This document shows positions 6,868 through 17,060 of a stretch of DNA of 64,000 nucleotides, one piece after another. The position numbers were made by a program, and so were the translations under genes. Source of the DNA: Chitinophaga agrisoli (GTDB lineage Bacteria; Bacteroidota; Bacteroidia; Chitinophagales; Chitinophagaceae); NCBI RefSeq assembly GCF_008386695.1, contig NZ_VUOC01000004.1, positions 2,606,327 through 2,670,326 on the forward strand. Direction: 5' to 3'. The notes under the pieces were generated by a model. That model was not told where the DNA came from. It ran no database searches and was given only the letters and a program-made list of their open reading frames with translations. Numbering within the stretch: the first letter of the stretch is position 1; the number at the start of each line of letters is the position of its first letter.

Positions 6868-8201
6868 TAATTATTTTCAGGGGAAAGTGGTGTTACCTGC
6901 TTTCCGGAAAAATATCCATGTTTTTTTAATACCGTTGCCAGGAACGGGTTAGAAACTGTTACGCCATGCACCAGCTGCGGCGTGGGCCGGAATGCTGCCA
7001 CGCCATGCAAACGCGGCGCCAGCCAGCCGGATTTTTCGGCGTCCATTCCTGCATCCTGGCAGGCCGTTGCCACCATCTGCCTGTTGCAGGCGGCCCGGCC
7101 GTTAAATACCTCCCAGGGCAATGGCAGCTTGTTCCACACGCCGGTATTAGGGTCCAGCTTACCACCGGTGAGATAATGCCAGGCTACCACGTCTGCCGCC
7201 ATCAACCGCAACACTTTTCCAAAACAGAGCTTGTCCAGCATATCTTCCATACCCAGTGCATAGATAAGATGCATCCAATGATCCCTTGCCTTGTTCCAGG
7301 CCCCGGCAGTATTATTCCAGGTAGATGAATCATTGCCGGCCTTTACGACCATGGTATCCCGGTTGATATTACTATAGCTCCACACATCTTCCAGCATGGC
7401 CGCAATATCCTGCAGCGCAAGGGTCCACTTACCTAAAAGCATGCCTTTCTGCTCATCAGACAGCTGCGCCAGTACCTCCTGGCTAGCATAACCATGGGCA
7501 ATAGCCCACCAGCCAGCCTTGCCGGATCTTTTACAGCGGTTTAGCAACATCTCACAGATCTCATCAAAAGCACGCTGTTGCCCCTGTATAGTAAACTCGC
7601 TTCTCATATTACACCTGGAGGTATAATATGCAATAAAACAGGCAGTGTCCAGGTCTGCTGCAAACGTGTCCAGATCCAGCTGATGGAAAAGCCCATGTTT
7701 GGCCACCCGCTCAAATTCGTGTTTCCGCGTTTCCCGGGCAAAAGTGAGCAGCTTTTCCTCCAGCCGTTTTAACAGCCGCCATTTCTTGTTGTAATTACGC
7801 TTGGAGAGGTCCATCCCCCTTTCTTTCCGCTGGGCTTTATTAAGACGATCTGCTTTGAAGTTATTGCCGCCTACCGCTTTTTGAATAAGCGGCGATACCT
7901 GGTTGATAAACGCCTCAATATTCGCATAGCTATTGTAAATAGCAGGATCAATGTCCTCCAGCTTAAAGATGGGAATGGCCGCCTTCACCTGTTTCTCCGC
8001 CCCTACGGCCGTCATAAACATTTCCGCCATGGAAGTATACCCATGCACGCCACGCTTCAGCGAACCGGCGGCAGCTTTATCCAGCACCTTCAGTTCCTGC
8101 GGGGTTAAATGCGGCTGCAACAGTTCCATGACCATATCCGCCACATCCTCCGGACGTTTGCGTTGCTGTAAGGTTTCGTATAGTGATACCAGTATTGTCA
8201 T
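6867..8201 (-). CDS. unrecognised 444-aa helical protein linked to tRNA-like genes
   Basis: A soluble, mainly alpha-helical 444-aa protein with no signal peptide or membrane segment and no family I recognise. A basic, Lys/Arg-rich segment lies at residues about 115-155 (KADRLNKAQRKERGMDLSKR), compatible with RNA binding. The C-terminal half is rich in Trp (WAIAHGY, DVWSYSN, DHWMHLIYALG). It begins 22 bases after the SUFU gene and ends on the first base of the tRNA-like pair, all on one strand. The tight packing suggests that protein and RNAs act together, but no reaction can be assigned. Confidence 0.8.
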   Translation of the reverse strand: MTILVSLYETLQQRKRPEDVADMVMELLQPHLTPQELKVLDKAAAGSLKRGVHGYTSMAEMFMTAVGAEKQVKAAIPIFKLEDIDPAIYNSYANIEAFINQVSPLIQKAVGGNNFKADRLNKAQRKERGMDLSKRNYNKKWRLLKRLEEKLLTFARETRKHEFERVAKHGLFHQLDLDTFAADLDTACFIAYYTSRCNMRSEFTIQGQQRAFDEICEMLLNRCKRSGKAGWWAIAHGYASQEVLAQLSDEQKGMLLGKWTLALQDIAAMLEDVWSYSNINRDTMVVKAGNDSSTWNNTAGAWNKARDHWMHLIYALGMEDMLDKLCFGKVLRLMAADVVAWHYLTGGKLDPNTGVWNKLPLPWEVFNGRAACNRQMVATACQDAGMDAEKSGWLAPRLHGVAAFRPTPQLVHGVTVSNPFLATVLKKHGYFSGKQVTPLSPENN

Positions 8202-8223
8202 GTATAAGGCAACAGTAAATATA

Positions 8224-8880
8224 TTACTTTCTATTTAAATCTGTTATCAGTAACGGATTGGTCCCCTTCATCTCATTGATCAGCGCTTCCACCGCCTCCA
8301 TTGACGGACTTTCCTGTAGCCGTGCCAGCTCTTGCTCCGTAATGCCTACCATCTGCAGGAAAGATACTTCGCCATGCGGGGTGGCTATTTTACCCAGCTC
8401 AGGGTCCAGCGCAAACACCAGGCCGGTGATCGCCGTATCCGTCTCAAGGCGGATAGGGCCCTTTGCCACGAGGAATTGGTTTTCCTCAAACCACCTGCTG
8501 CTGCTAAACACATATCTGGCCAGGTTATTCATCATATTCACGACCCACAGCGGATCGCCCTCATCGCCCGCAAAAGGTTTAAGACGGAAAGTGAATTCAA
8601 ATCCCCATTTGCTGAATTCACCGCCTGCTTTTTCCGCATTATAATACAGATCAGACATACCATAACTGATGATATGGCGGTGGAACTCCTGTTTATTGGA
8701 ATCATAGATACTGGCGCCATCAATAGGATCAGTGCCGCCTGCTGCAAAGTGCAGGCCGCAAAGGGGGCCATAATGCCGGGGCTCTGTTTGACCGTATACT
8801 TTGTCCAGGGCGGCATCGATGGACAGCCAACCTACGGCGTCCTCTTCAGAAAACTGTGCTGTGTACTCTGCTGTTGTCAT
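8224..8880 (-). CDS. suppressor-of-fused (SUFU) domain protein
   Basis: A 218-aa protein with the SUFU fold pattern: an N-terminal HYGPLCGLHFAAGGTDPIDG region, then FHRHIISYGMSDLYY and WGFEFTFRLKP. In bacteria SUFU proteins are mostly known as immunity proteins of polymorphic toxin systems. Here no toxin is adjacent; the gene leads an operon with the 444-aa protein and two tRNA-like genes. Immunity or inhibition of the downstream protein is one possibility (inference). Confidence 0.85.
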   Translation of the reverse strand: MTTAEYTAQFSEEDAVGWLSIDAALDKVYGQTEPRHYGPLCGLHFAAGGTDPIDGASIYDSNKQEFHRHIISYGMSDLYYNAEKAGGEFSKWGFEFTFRLKPFAGDEGDPLWVVNMMNNLARYVFSSSRWFEENQFLVAKGPIRLETDTAITGLVFALDPELGKIATPHGEVSFLQMVGITEQELARLQESPSMEAVEALINEMKGTNPLLITDLNRK

Positions 8881-9014
8881 ATCTGTTTAGGTTTTGTCTA
8901 TTGGGTGTTGCCAGACCAGGGTTCATATAGCCGGCAGGGTCATGGGTTTATGGGGATGTAAAATAATCAAATACGAGATTTCTTTACAGTTAAATACTGT
9001 TACCAGGCGGTTAA

Positions 9015-9042
9015 ATAAAAAAGGAAGCGCAGACGCACTTCC
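9015..9042 (-). terminator. terminator of the Sus operon
   Basis: Read on the minus strand, GGAAGTGC-GTCT-GCGCTTCC (9042 to 9023, one G-U pair) is followed by TTTTTTA. It lies just after the last lipoprotein gene of the SusC-led operon. Confidence 0.7.
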
Positions 9043-9074
9043 CTTCTTTTACTTCACTATTATGCTTGGGGCGC

Positions 9075-10295
9075 TTATTCTTTATTCCAGAAGCTTAACT
9101 CGCTCAGGTTAATATCATTCGAATTATCCACCGTACGCAACACCCGTATACGGATATACCTTACCGGCGGCGGATTATCCATAAAATTGAATTTCATGGG
9201 GGCATTGCCATCATCGCCCCTCACCGCCGTGGTCAATAAGGTCCAGCCTTTTGCCTGCATAGCGGATTTGAAATTAGGATCATTGGCATTCAGATCAGGG
9301 GCTGCATCCGTATTATCTGCAATGCCCCATACTTCAAACTCCGCCGGGTTATGACAACAGTTCCGGCCTGTTTCTTCAATTACCCCCAGGTTATTATATA
9401 ATTTACCCAGATCAAAGCTAAAGGTACCCGGGGTACCACTACTATTGTTATGATAGATGTTAGGATAACCTTGCGGCCCTACGCTGCCATCCCATAGTTT
9501 ACTCACCCGGGTATCCGACTGCAGCAGCCCCATATCATGCGGCAGGTCCGCTTCCTGGAACAGGCCTTTATCACACTCCACCAGTTTGAATATATTGGGG
9601 AAAGTATCCGGCTGCACGGTATAGAAAGTATCCAGGGATCCCATTACCGGCAGATATGCGGACTGATACGAGATAACCCCGCCTGGTTTATAACTGGGCA
9701 AAGTCACAAACGCCGCATCTGCCTGTAACGATATTACCGAAGCTATGCCGCCAGCATTGGTATAGTGGATATCCGTAGTGGTATTAATGGTATCCGGTGT
9801 GGTAAAGTACAGCACCGCAGAACCATCATCATTTACCTTAAAAGGCGTGGCAGCATCCGGCAGGCGGTTGTGCAGGCTATTCTGGTAAATGGATCCATAC
9901 ACATGCGCATTATCTACTTCCTTTACCACTGATTTGTTACCCTCCGCATCATAGGAATAAATAAAGAAAGTATAGGTATACTCATTTAAACCCGTAATAA
10001 TACTTTTAACCGTATCCGTAGGTTGATGTTTATCCGCACTAATAGTCACGGAATCCGCACTGTTATTCCAGTATACCACATAACGGGTTACACTGGGGTC
10101 CGGGCTGGGCTGCCACATCAGCATCAGCCGGCCCTTACCGGGTAATACCGTTACATTGGATACTGCGCCCGGATACTGGATCTCCTTATCGCCCAGCAGG
10201 TCCCGGTAGTCCGTAGCCTTTTTGCTGCATGCCAGGAAAAGCAGCACTATTGCCAGCATACACAGCCCTTTTATATGGATATATTTTATTCTCAT
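9075..10295 (-). CDS. surface lipoprotein, DUF4998 plus discoidin-like domain
   Basis: A 406-aa lipoprotein with lipobox LLFLAC (Cys about residue 23). Residues about 40-230 resemble the DUF4998 / fibronectin-like module (RYVVYWNNSADSV), and the C-terminal 150 residues resemble the DUF5000 F5/8 type C (discoidin) domain (SKLWDGSVG...FSFDLGKL...YIRIRVLR). Such proteins sit on the cell surface and bind glycan beside a SusCD pair. It is the last gene of the operon, 36 bases after the preceding lipoprotein gene. Confidence 0.8.
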   Translation of the reverse strand: MRIKYIHIKGLCMLAIVLLFLACSKKATDYRDLLGDKEIQYPGAVSNVTVLPGKGRLMLMWQPSPDPSVTRYVVYWNNSADSVTISADKHQPTDTVKSIITGLNEYTYTFFIYSYDAEGNKSVVKEVDNAHVYGSIYQNSLHNRLPDAATPFKVNDDGSAVLYFTTPDTINTTTDIHYTNAGGIASVISLQADAAFVTLPSYKPGGVISYQSAYLPVMGSLDTFYTVQPDTFPNIFKLVECDKGLFQEADLPHDMGLLQSDTRVSKLWDGSVGPQGYPNIYHNNSSGTPGTFSFDLGKLYNNLGVIEETGRNCCHNPAEFEVWGIADNTDAAPDLNANDPNFKSAMQAKGWTLLTTAVRGDDGNAPMKFNFMDNPPPVRYIRIRVLRTVDNSNDINLSELSFWNKE

Positions 10296-10331
10296 GGTTC
10301 AATTTTTAAATTGTTTAATAACCTGCACGCA

Positions 10332-11582
10332 TCAGCGGGTATCCCCATACAAGCTTATTTCCATTATGTTAAAGAAATCGTTGGTGCCAGATGCATTGGT
10401 CACGCATTCAAAGCGCAGGTAACGGACCTTGGGTACCGTTAATGCGAAATTGAAGTTGAAACCGCCGTTCCAGTAGGCCAGGTCATCTCCGGTATACTGT
10501 GGGAACGGCAGGCCGGAAGGTTTCGCGGGCAGATGAAATACCCCCATATTGATCCATCCATTGGCGGTGGGTTGTCCTACAGGCGGCAGCCCGGTAGTAT
10601 CCGGCATGTTTTCATCCACCGGCTGGTCCGCACGGCCCCAAAGCACCCAGGTTTGTGGCGCACCTGCGCCCCAGAGATAAGCGGCGCTACCTTCTACGCC
10701 CCTGTACCATATGGTATAACGGCTTAAACGGGCTGCCTGCCCCATGTCAAAACTCATCCATTTGGGCAGGAAGTTCCCATAAGGCGTATGAAAACCGGGC
10801 GCGCCTGTTTTATTATCCCACAGATAAGGCAGATACCATTGAAAATCCGTACCTACATCGCTGGGCAGCGTATAGGGCTGAAATTTTGATTTATCCATCT
10901 GCACCTCGTATAAAGGTTTAATGGTAGCATATACCGTATCTGAGCGGTTATCCCAGCTATCCGTAATGTATACGCCAAACTGTGTGGGAATGGTGTCGTA
11001 TCCCCGCAGGCTATAAGAGATGGCTTCCTGGTTGGTATAGTGCTGGTTCACGATCTCCAGTTTCCGCGTGCTTTTATCCGGCGCAATAAGGATCACGCCA
11101 ATATCTGCATGGGCTTTATTCTGCACGCTGATGTTCACGCCGCCAAAATCGTTGGTCAATACCACGGTAGGTTTGGCCAGCAGGTAAGCCGGCGTATCCG
11201 GGTGCACTTTTACGGTCACCGGGTCCGATTTCACATCCGCACGCGTAACCGTATACAGCGTTACTTCATAATCCTGGCTTTTGGCAAAGCCGCTTACCAT
11301 AATGGTATCGGAATAAAAAGAGGTCTTTGATTGCCGGCTCCGGGTATCATTGATCTTATACTCCGCCTGCACATACAGCAGGTTCTTTGAATCCGGCAGG
11401 GAATAACTGATATAAGCGCCCCCGCTGAAGTTGGTCACTTTTATATTCGTAACCGGCGAGGGTTTGGTCTTATCCGTAGAGATCACCTCGTTATACCCGT
11501 CTGTTTTCTTACAGGCCAGCTGTATTACCAGCAATAGTATTGCCGGCAGTAACAGCCAGTATCTTTTATATATAGCATTCAT
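10332..11582 (-). CDS. surface lipoprotein, DUF4959/DUF5126/DUF5000
   Basis: A 416-aa lipoprotein with lipobox VIQLAC (Cys about residue 24). Order of parts: a fibronectin-like DUF4959 module (TKPSPVTNIKVTNFSGGAYISYSLP), a DUF5126-like middle, and a DUF5000 discoidin-type C-terminus (LWDNKTGAPGFHT...SFDMGQAARLSRYTIW...VRYLRFECV). These are the usual companions of SusD in loci for complex polysaccharides and are probably glycan-binding. It starts 47 bases after susD. Confidence 0.82.
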   Translation of the reverse strand: MNAIYKRYWLLLPAILLLVIQLACKKTDGYNEVISTDKTKPSPVTNIKVTNFSGGAYISYSLPDSKNLLYVQAEYKINDTRSRQSKTSFYSDTIMVSGFAKSQDYEVTLYTVTRADVKSDPVTVKVHPDTPAYLLAKPTVVLTNDFGGVNISVQNKAHADIGVILIAPDKSTRKLEIVNQHYTNQEAISYSLRGYDTIPTQFGVYITDSWDNRSDTVYATIKPLYEVQMDKSKFQPYTLPSDVGTDFQWYLPYLWDNKTGAPGFHTPYGNFLPKWMSFDMGQAARLSRYTIWYRGVEGSAAYLWGAGAPQTWVLWGRADQPVDENMPDTTGLPPVGQPTANGWINMGVFHLPAKPSGLPFPQYTGDDLAYWNGGFNFNFALTVPKVRYLRFECVTNASGTNDFFNIMEISLYGDTR

Positions 11583-11629
11583 ATGAGCAAATTAGTGTTG
11601 ATCAAAAATGGTTGTCAAGCGGGCGTCCA

Positions 11630-13543
11630 TTACCAATAAGGCGTTTGCACCAGGTTGGGATTGGTGAGCATATCATAATCCTGGATAGGGAACAGATAAT
11701 CCCGGATACTAAACAGCGGCACATACACATTATTAAGTTGATAGTATCCCTGCGGCGTGCTCTGGCGGTAGTTCCATCCCTGGAACGGCGCCGTTAAAAC
11801 AGCCTGCAGTTCTTTCCATCGTCTCAGGTCCCATCCTGCCTGGCCTTCAAAGGCCAGTTCTATCCTTCTTTCCTGGTGAATGATCTGCCGCAGGCCATCT
11901 TTGCCGGAGAATTTGGCAGGGTTACGCGAATACTGCGACCAGGCAGCCACCACGCCAGGCAAACCGGCGCGTTCCCTTACCTTATCTATATAGCTATAGA
12001 CTTCCTGGGCAGGGCCATTCACTTCGTTCAGGCATTCCGCGTACAATAACCACAGACCGGTTAATCGTATAAAAGGCCAGGAGTAATTATACTGTACCGT
12101 AGGGCTGCCAAATGCCGTTTGCCAGGGCACCAGCTTTTTGGCAAAATAGCCGGTGACGTTATATCGTAAAGGCTGATAGGCCGCAAAGCCATTCACCATA
12201 TTTACGGAAAAAGCCTTATTATCATCTGTTTCGCCGGAGCCGAACCAGACGCCGCCATCAAATGCCACATCTGCGTAATAACGGGGCTCACGGTAAAAGT
12301 TACCGGCAACAGTAGTATATCCCTTTTTAATATAGAAGGTATGCGTATCATCGCCCTGTTTTAAGTTATAACGGCCGGCATAATCCCAGGTCTTATCTTC
12401 ATTAATAGGCACGCCATGGTTGGTATAAAATAACTCTGACTCCGCCAGCGGTACAGAGAAATTAGAATATACAGCAAATACGTTAGCTGCAGATGCAGGC
12501 GACACCCTAGGCGCCGCCATATACTGCCAGCCAAACTGCGGGTTCAGCGTCCAGATCTGCTCTGTATTCCAGCTATCTGTAATGGCGCCCTGGATGGCAA
12601 GCAACTGCCGGGTGCTATCTGTCATGTGCACGATACCGCTGGTGGACCGTAGTTCATATAAAGCCGCGCCGGTAGCTGTTGCAGCGTCTATAGCAGCCTT
12701 ACAGGCCAGCATGGCGCGCTGCCATTTGCCGGCATCTGCATTGGCAGCAAACAACGGCTTGCCATCCTTGCCCTTAAAGGACGCATAGTCCGGGTTACCA
12801 TTAAACAAAGGGCTGGCTTGTGTAGTCAGCACTTCTGCCTTTACGGCCAGCGCAATGGTGCTGGTAATACGGCCGGCTTCCGCGCCCATATTTTGGATCA
12901 GCGGCGGGAGGTCTGCCGTGGCTTCATCGATCAGGCGCACTACGTAGTTAAAGCAGGAATCAACGCTTTGTTGTTTAAGCCTGGCCTCATCAGAGGGCGT
13001 ATTCACCGGCAGGGCCACATCTGCAATAGGGATAGGGCCATACATCCTGATAAGCCAGTAATGATAATATGCTTTCAGGAATTTGGCTTCCGCCACCCAT
13101 CTCTTCTTCTGAAAATCCGGTACATCCCTGGGCGTATTTACGTTCTCCAAAAAAGTATTACACCGGCGGATGGCCTGCCAGAGGTTAAGCCCCTGGTTAT
13201 AACCATCCCAGTAATTAAGTAATGGATTAGGGCTGTTCTGCAGGCCGCGCATCACATCAAATCCGGAGGGGCCGCTGGCATCGCCGCCAAGCGTAGTCAG
13301 ATCGGATAGATCAGTAGGCCAGATCACTTCGCCGGAAGTAGTAAATCCGGCATTCCGTTTCACATCCGCCAGGCCCTGCACCGCGTTATAACAGCCAAAC
13401 AGATAAGCCTGCGTTTCATTGGCATTGGCAAATGAGCTATTAATAGTGGCCACATTATCCGGCGTTACATCTAAGTATTTTTTACAGGATGCCATGCAGA
13501 GCGCCAATATCACCGTCCACCAGGCTTTCGGGAATTTGTTCAT
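11630..13543 (-). CDS. susD: SusD/RagB family nutrient-binding lipoprotein
   Basis: A 637-aa lipoprotein with lipobox ALCMASC followed by KKYLDVTPDN, the classic SusD start. The TPR-rich SusD body includes KAYYHYWLIRMYGPIPIAD and, near the end, IHQERRIELAFEGQAGWDLRRWK. SusD caps the SusC pore and captures oligosaccharides at the outer surface. It starts 17 bases after susC. Confidence 0.95.
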   Translation of the reverse strand: MNKFPKAWWTVILALCMASCKKYLDVTPDNVATINSSFANANETQAYLFGCYNAVQGLADVKRNAGFTTSGEVIWPTDLSDLTTLGGDASGPSGFDVMRGLQNSPNPLLNYWDGYNQGLNLWQAIRRCNTFLENVNTPRDVPDFQKKRWVAEAKFLKAYYHYWLIRMYGPIPIADVALPVNTPSDEARLKQQSVDSCFNYVVRLIDEATADLPPLIQNMGAEAGRITSTIALAVKAEVLTTQASPLFNGNPDYASFKGKDGKPLFAANADAGKWQRAMLACKAAIDAATATGAALYELRSTSGIVHMTDSTRQLLAIQGAITDSWNTEQIWTLNPQFGWQYMAAPRVSPASAANVFAVYSNFSVPLAESELFYTNHGVPINEDKTWDYAGRYNLKQGDDTHTFYIKKGYTTVAGNFYREPRYYADVAFDGGVWFGSGETDDNKAFSVNMVNGFAAYQPLRYNVTGYFAKKLVPWQTAFGSPTVQYNYSWPFIRLTGLWLLYAECLNEVNGPAQEVYSYIDKVRERAGLPGVVAAWSQYSRNPAKFSGKDGLRQIIHQERRIELAFEGQAGWDLRRWKELQAVLTAPFQGWNYRQSTPQGYYQLNNVYVPLFSIRDYLFPIQDYDMLTNPNLVQTPYW

Positions 13544-13560
13544 TATTCTTGGTTTAATAC

Positions 13561-16500
13561 TTAGAAATTGATATTTACACCCACGTTAAACACCTTCTGT
13601 ATGGGATAGGAGAAACCATTCTCCGCCTGTTCCGGGTCCCATAATTTAAAATGGCTGAAGGTGAGCAGGTTCAGGCCGCTGCAATAAAAGCGCGCATTAG
13701 AAATGTACAGCCGCCTGATCCAGGCTTTGGGTAACGTATAGCCCAGCTCTACAGATTTAAGGCGCATAAAACTGCCATCACGCAGCCACCAGGTGCTTTG
13801 CTGTTCATTATTGGCTACATGGGAGGTGCTGTAGCGGGGCCAGAAGGCGTATAGGTTCTGGTTCTCATCAGACCAGTGACTGTCTGCAATACTCTGCATC
13901 AGCTGGGAGCTGCCTACCGTATTAGACACAAAAGGCGCAATGGAGTCCGGGCGGATAAAGAACGATTCCCTGGCCAAGCCCTGGAAGAACATGCTCAGGT
14001 CAAAATTCTTATACCCCATAGAGATGCCAAAGCCATAAATGATCTGCGGCGTTGTAGGCAAACCAATAGGCACCTGGTCGTCCTGGTTAATGACCCCATC
14101 GCCGTTCACATCCCGGTATTTGATATCACCTCCAAAAGCGGGTGCGTTACCAAACAGCTGTGCGGGCGAATTAGCCGCCTCCTTATCATCCACAAACAAC
14201 CTTTCCGCGATATAACCAAACCGCTGGTTAATGGGCTTGCCGGTAGCAAAACGGTAATCATATTTGTATTCCGGCTCCTCTGTATAACCTACCTTGTTGG
14301 ATGTTACCGTAAGGTTAGCCATTCCGGAGATCCACAGGTTATTGCTGATGTTCTGTTTATAATCCATATGCAGGTCTAAGCCTTTGGAATAGGCCTCTCC
14401 CAGGTTAGCCTGCAGGTTATCCGCAGCGCTGTTATCATCTACCTTCACCGTTTCTATACCTGCCGTCACGGGTATAAATCCGCGTTTTATAAGGATGTTA
14501 TACCGGTATTCGTGATAGATCTCCGCAGTGATGTTCAGGTTGCCCAGCACGGTCATTTCTACTGCCAGGTTACTCTTACGGGCGGTTTCCCAGGTAACAT
14601 CCGGATTAGGATAAGCCAGTATGGTAGTACCATACATAGTTACATTATTATTGGTGCCGAATGTAGCCCGCGGTCCATTCTTTTCATCCCGTGGAATAAC
14701 GTTGCTCAGGTAAAAGAAACGCTGGTTGCCAATATTGTCATTACCCACCAGGCCATAACTGCCCCTGACCTTTAAACGGTCTATGAATTTAGCGACACCG
14801 CCTTTCCAGAAATGCTCATTAGATGCCACCCAGCCACCACCGATCGTGGGAAAGAAACCCCAGCGATGCTGCGGTGCAAAACGCTCGGAGCCATTATAAC
14901 CAAAGTTCCCTTCCAGGTAATACCTGGAAGCAAAGGAATAGGTAAGCCGGCCGGAGAAACCCATATTCCGGTAAGGCAATGATTTCAGCAGGCTGCCCGC
15001 ATTACCATACAACGTTTGCTGGCGGGTGCTCACCAGCGAGGCGCTTACATTATGATCGCCAAAGCTGCGGTTATAATCCAGCGCCCCCTGCAGATAAATA
15101 AAGCTGTAAATATTCTTATCCCCTTCTTTATAGTTCAGGAATTCCTGTGCCTGGCCCGGCTGATCATTCAACCAATTCAGCGTATATTTATTCGTTTGCG
15201 GATCATAGGTATCTTTCTCATAAAAGAAGGGCGAATAAGCGCGGGTAAGCTCAAAATAAGAGTAGCGGTTGGTGCTGAAGATACCATGGAACTTTAATCC
15301 CGGCGTAATGAAATTAAAGTCCTGGTTCAGCTCAAACTGGGCAGATAACCGGGACTCTGAAAAGTTTTTATAACCGCTCATCAGGTCCGCATAGGGATTA
15401 TCCTGCAAACTGCCGGTAAGGCGGGTGCTGTTCCCAAACAGGATATGGTTGGCAAGCGCATTGGCGCTATCCGGCGCATAATATGCCGGAAAAGCCACCG
15501 GGCTGGTATGCAGCGCCTTATAATAAAGATCTGTAGCTACGCCGGACTGGTTAGTGGTGATAGGCCCGGTGTATTCATTAAAGTTGCCCCACAGGCGTAC
15601 AATGGCTTCCGTGGTTTTGGTCAGTTTTACATTAACGTTAGAGCGCAACTGATAGTTCTCAAACTTCATCCCGGTATTAAAGCTGTTCACCGGGTTTACC
15701 TGCAGAATGCCATTATCGCGGGAGTAGGAACCGGCAATGTAGTACTTGGTCACATCAGATCCGCCCTGTACGCTGAAGTTGGCGCGCCGGGTAGATGTCT
15801 GGTCTTTGAAAAGCGTCTTCATCCAATCCACCGCCGGGTATACATTGGGATTATTGCCTGGTTCCTTGTTCCAGGTAGCCTGTGTGCCAATGATCTCGTT
15901 AGGCGTATAGAAAGGATTGCCCAGGGCTTCATTATACCCTTTCATATAGGTTACCGGGTCTGCCAGCTTCAGGCTCCGGGTAGGCGTAGAGATGGCATTC
16001 TCCAGGCGTACATTCACTTTTGCCTTACCCGGCCGGCCTTCCTTGGTGGTAACAAGTATTACGCCATTAGCGCCCCTGGCGCCGTATAAGGCCGCGGCGC
16101 TGGCATCTTTGAGGATAGAGAAGCTGGCGATATCATCCACCTGCAAACGGGCCAGGTCATTAGCGGTCAGCTCCACATTATCCACCAGTATCAGCGGACT
16201 GGCGCTATACCCCAGCGTGGTAACACCCCGGATAAAGAACTGGGCATTATCTGCCCCTGGCTGCCCGGCCCTTTGAAAAGCGATCACGCCGGATATCTGG
16301 CCGGCCATCGCATTGGTAAGGTTACTGGCCGGGATCTTAAGCGACCCCGGGTCTACGCTGGTAACGGAGCCTACAATCGCCTCCTTGCGTTGTTTACGGC
16401 CAAAAGCGGTTACCACCACTTCATCTACCGAGCGGGTCACATCCTTTAGCCGGACGTTATACTCTTTCCGGGAGGCGGATACTGTAAAGCGCTGCTCTAC

Positions 16501-16740
16501 AAAACCAATAAAGGTAACTACCATCTCCGTGCCTACCGGCACTTCCAGGATGAACTTACCATTACGGTCTGTGGCGGTGCCCAGCGTGCCTTTTCCAATA
16601 GCCGCCACCGTAGCGCCCTCCAGTATCCTGCCGGTGGTATCCGATACCGTACCGGTGATGGTTACCCTGGCAGGCGTTTGCGCAAAAACGGCGCTTCCTG
16701 CCAATAGTAAGAAAATGAAACAAGTAAATTTACCGATCAT
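13561..16740 (-). CDS. susC: SusC/RagA family TonB-linked outer-membrane transporter
   Basis: A 1059-aa outer-membrane protein. From the ATG at 16740: signal peptide (MIGKFTCFIFLLLAGSAVFAQ), a CarboxypepD_reg-like domain (VTITGTVSDTTGRILEGATV), a plug domain (NAMAGQISGVIAFQRAGQPG, ASAAALYGARGANGVILVTTK) and a 22-strand barrel ending VGVNINF. It imports oligosaccharides with SusD. The longer frame up to 16809 would add a non-signal extension containing part of a leader repeat and is not favoured. Leads the operon susC, susD and two lipoprotein genes. Confidence 0.95.
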   Translation of the reverse strand: MIGKFTCFIFLLLAGSAVFAQTPARVTITGTVSDTTGRILEGATVAAIGKGTLGTATDRNGKFILEVPVGTEMVVTFIGFVEQRFTVSASRKEYNVRLKDVTRSVDEVVVTAFGRKQRKEAIVGSVTSVDPGSLKIPASNLTNAMAGQISGVIAFQRAGQPGADNAQFFIRGVTTLGYSASPLILVDNVELTANDLARLQVDDIASFSILKDASAAALYGARGANGVILVTTKEGRPGKAKVNVRLENAISTPTRSLKLADPVTYMKGYNEALGNPFYTPNEIIGTQATWNKEPGNNPNVYPAVDWMKTLFKDQTSTRRANFSVQGGSDVTKYYIAGSYSRDNGILQVNPVNSFNTGMKFENYQLRSNVNVKLTKTTEAIVRLWGNFNEYTGPITTNQSGVATDLYYKALHTSPVAFPAYYAPDSANALANHILFGNSTRLTGSLQDNPYADLMSGYKNFSESRLSAQFELNQDFNFITPGLKFHGIFSTNRYSYFELTRAYSPFFYEKDTYDPQTNKYTLNWLNDQPGQAQEFLNYKEGDKNIYSFIYLQGALDYNRSFGDHNVSASLVSTRQQTLYGNAGSLLKSLPYRNMGFSGRLTYSFASRYYLEGNFGYNGSERFAPQHRWGFFPTIGGGWVASNEHFWKGGVAKFIDRLKVRGSYGLVGNDNIGNQRFFYLSNVIPRDEKNGPRATFGTNNNVTMYGTTILAYPNPDVTWETARKSNLAVEMTVLGNLNITAEIYHEYRYNILIKRGFIPVTAGIETVKVDDNSAADNLQANLGEAYSKGLDLHMDYKQNISNNLWISGMANLTVTSNKVGYTEEPEYKYDYRFATGKPINQRFGYIAERLFVDDKEAANSPAQLFGNAPAFGGDIKYRDVNGDGVINQDDQVPIGLPTTPQIIYGFGISMGYKNFDLSMFFQGLARESFFIRPDSIAPFVSNTVGSSQLMQSIADSHWSDENQNLYAFWPRYSTSHVANNEQQSTWWLRDGSFMRLKSVELGYTLPKAWIRRLYISNARFYCSGLNLLTFSHFKLWDPEQAENGFSYPIQKVFNVGVNINF

Positions 16741-16781
16741 ATTATTCGCAGTTATTAGGGTGTGATTTGGTTGATTTGTAT

Positions 16782-16890
16782 AGGGCATAGCAATCCCCGC
16801 AGGCAGCATTACCTGCGCCTGTAATCTCAGATTAGAAAGGGCAAAACAATCCCTGCAGGCAACATCTACGGCGCCTGTAATCTCAGATCA
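16782..16890 (-). repeat. two 53-bp direct repeats in the susC leader
   Basis: Positions 16782-16834 and 16838-16890 are the same 53-bp unit with about eight differences (period 56). Both end in GCGCCTGTAATCTCAGAT. They lie between the susC start codon and the predicted promoter at 17061, within a leader of some 310 nt. Confidence 0.75.
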
Positions 16891-17060
16891 AAAAATTGGA
16901 AGGAAAACCTGGTTATTTCATAACGGTATACATATCCTTCATTAACGTTGGAACTTTAAAAATTCATTATTCAACCTACTGCTCAAAAGGCCTTTCTACT
17001 GTTCTACCCCTTTACTAGTACAGGTATCAGACAATCTGTCCTACCCTATCCTATTCATAG

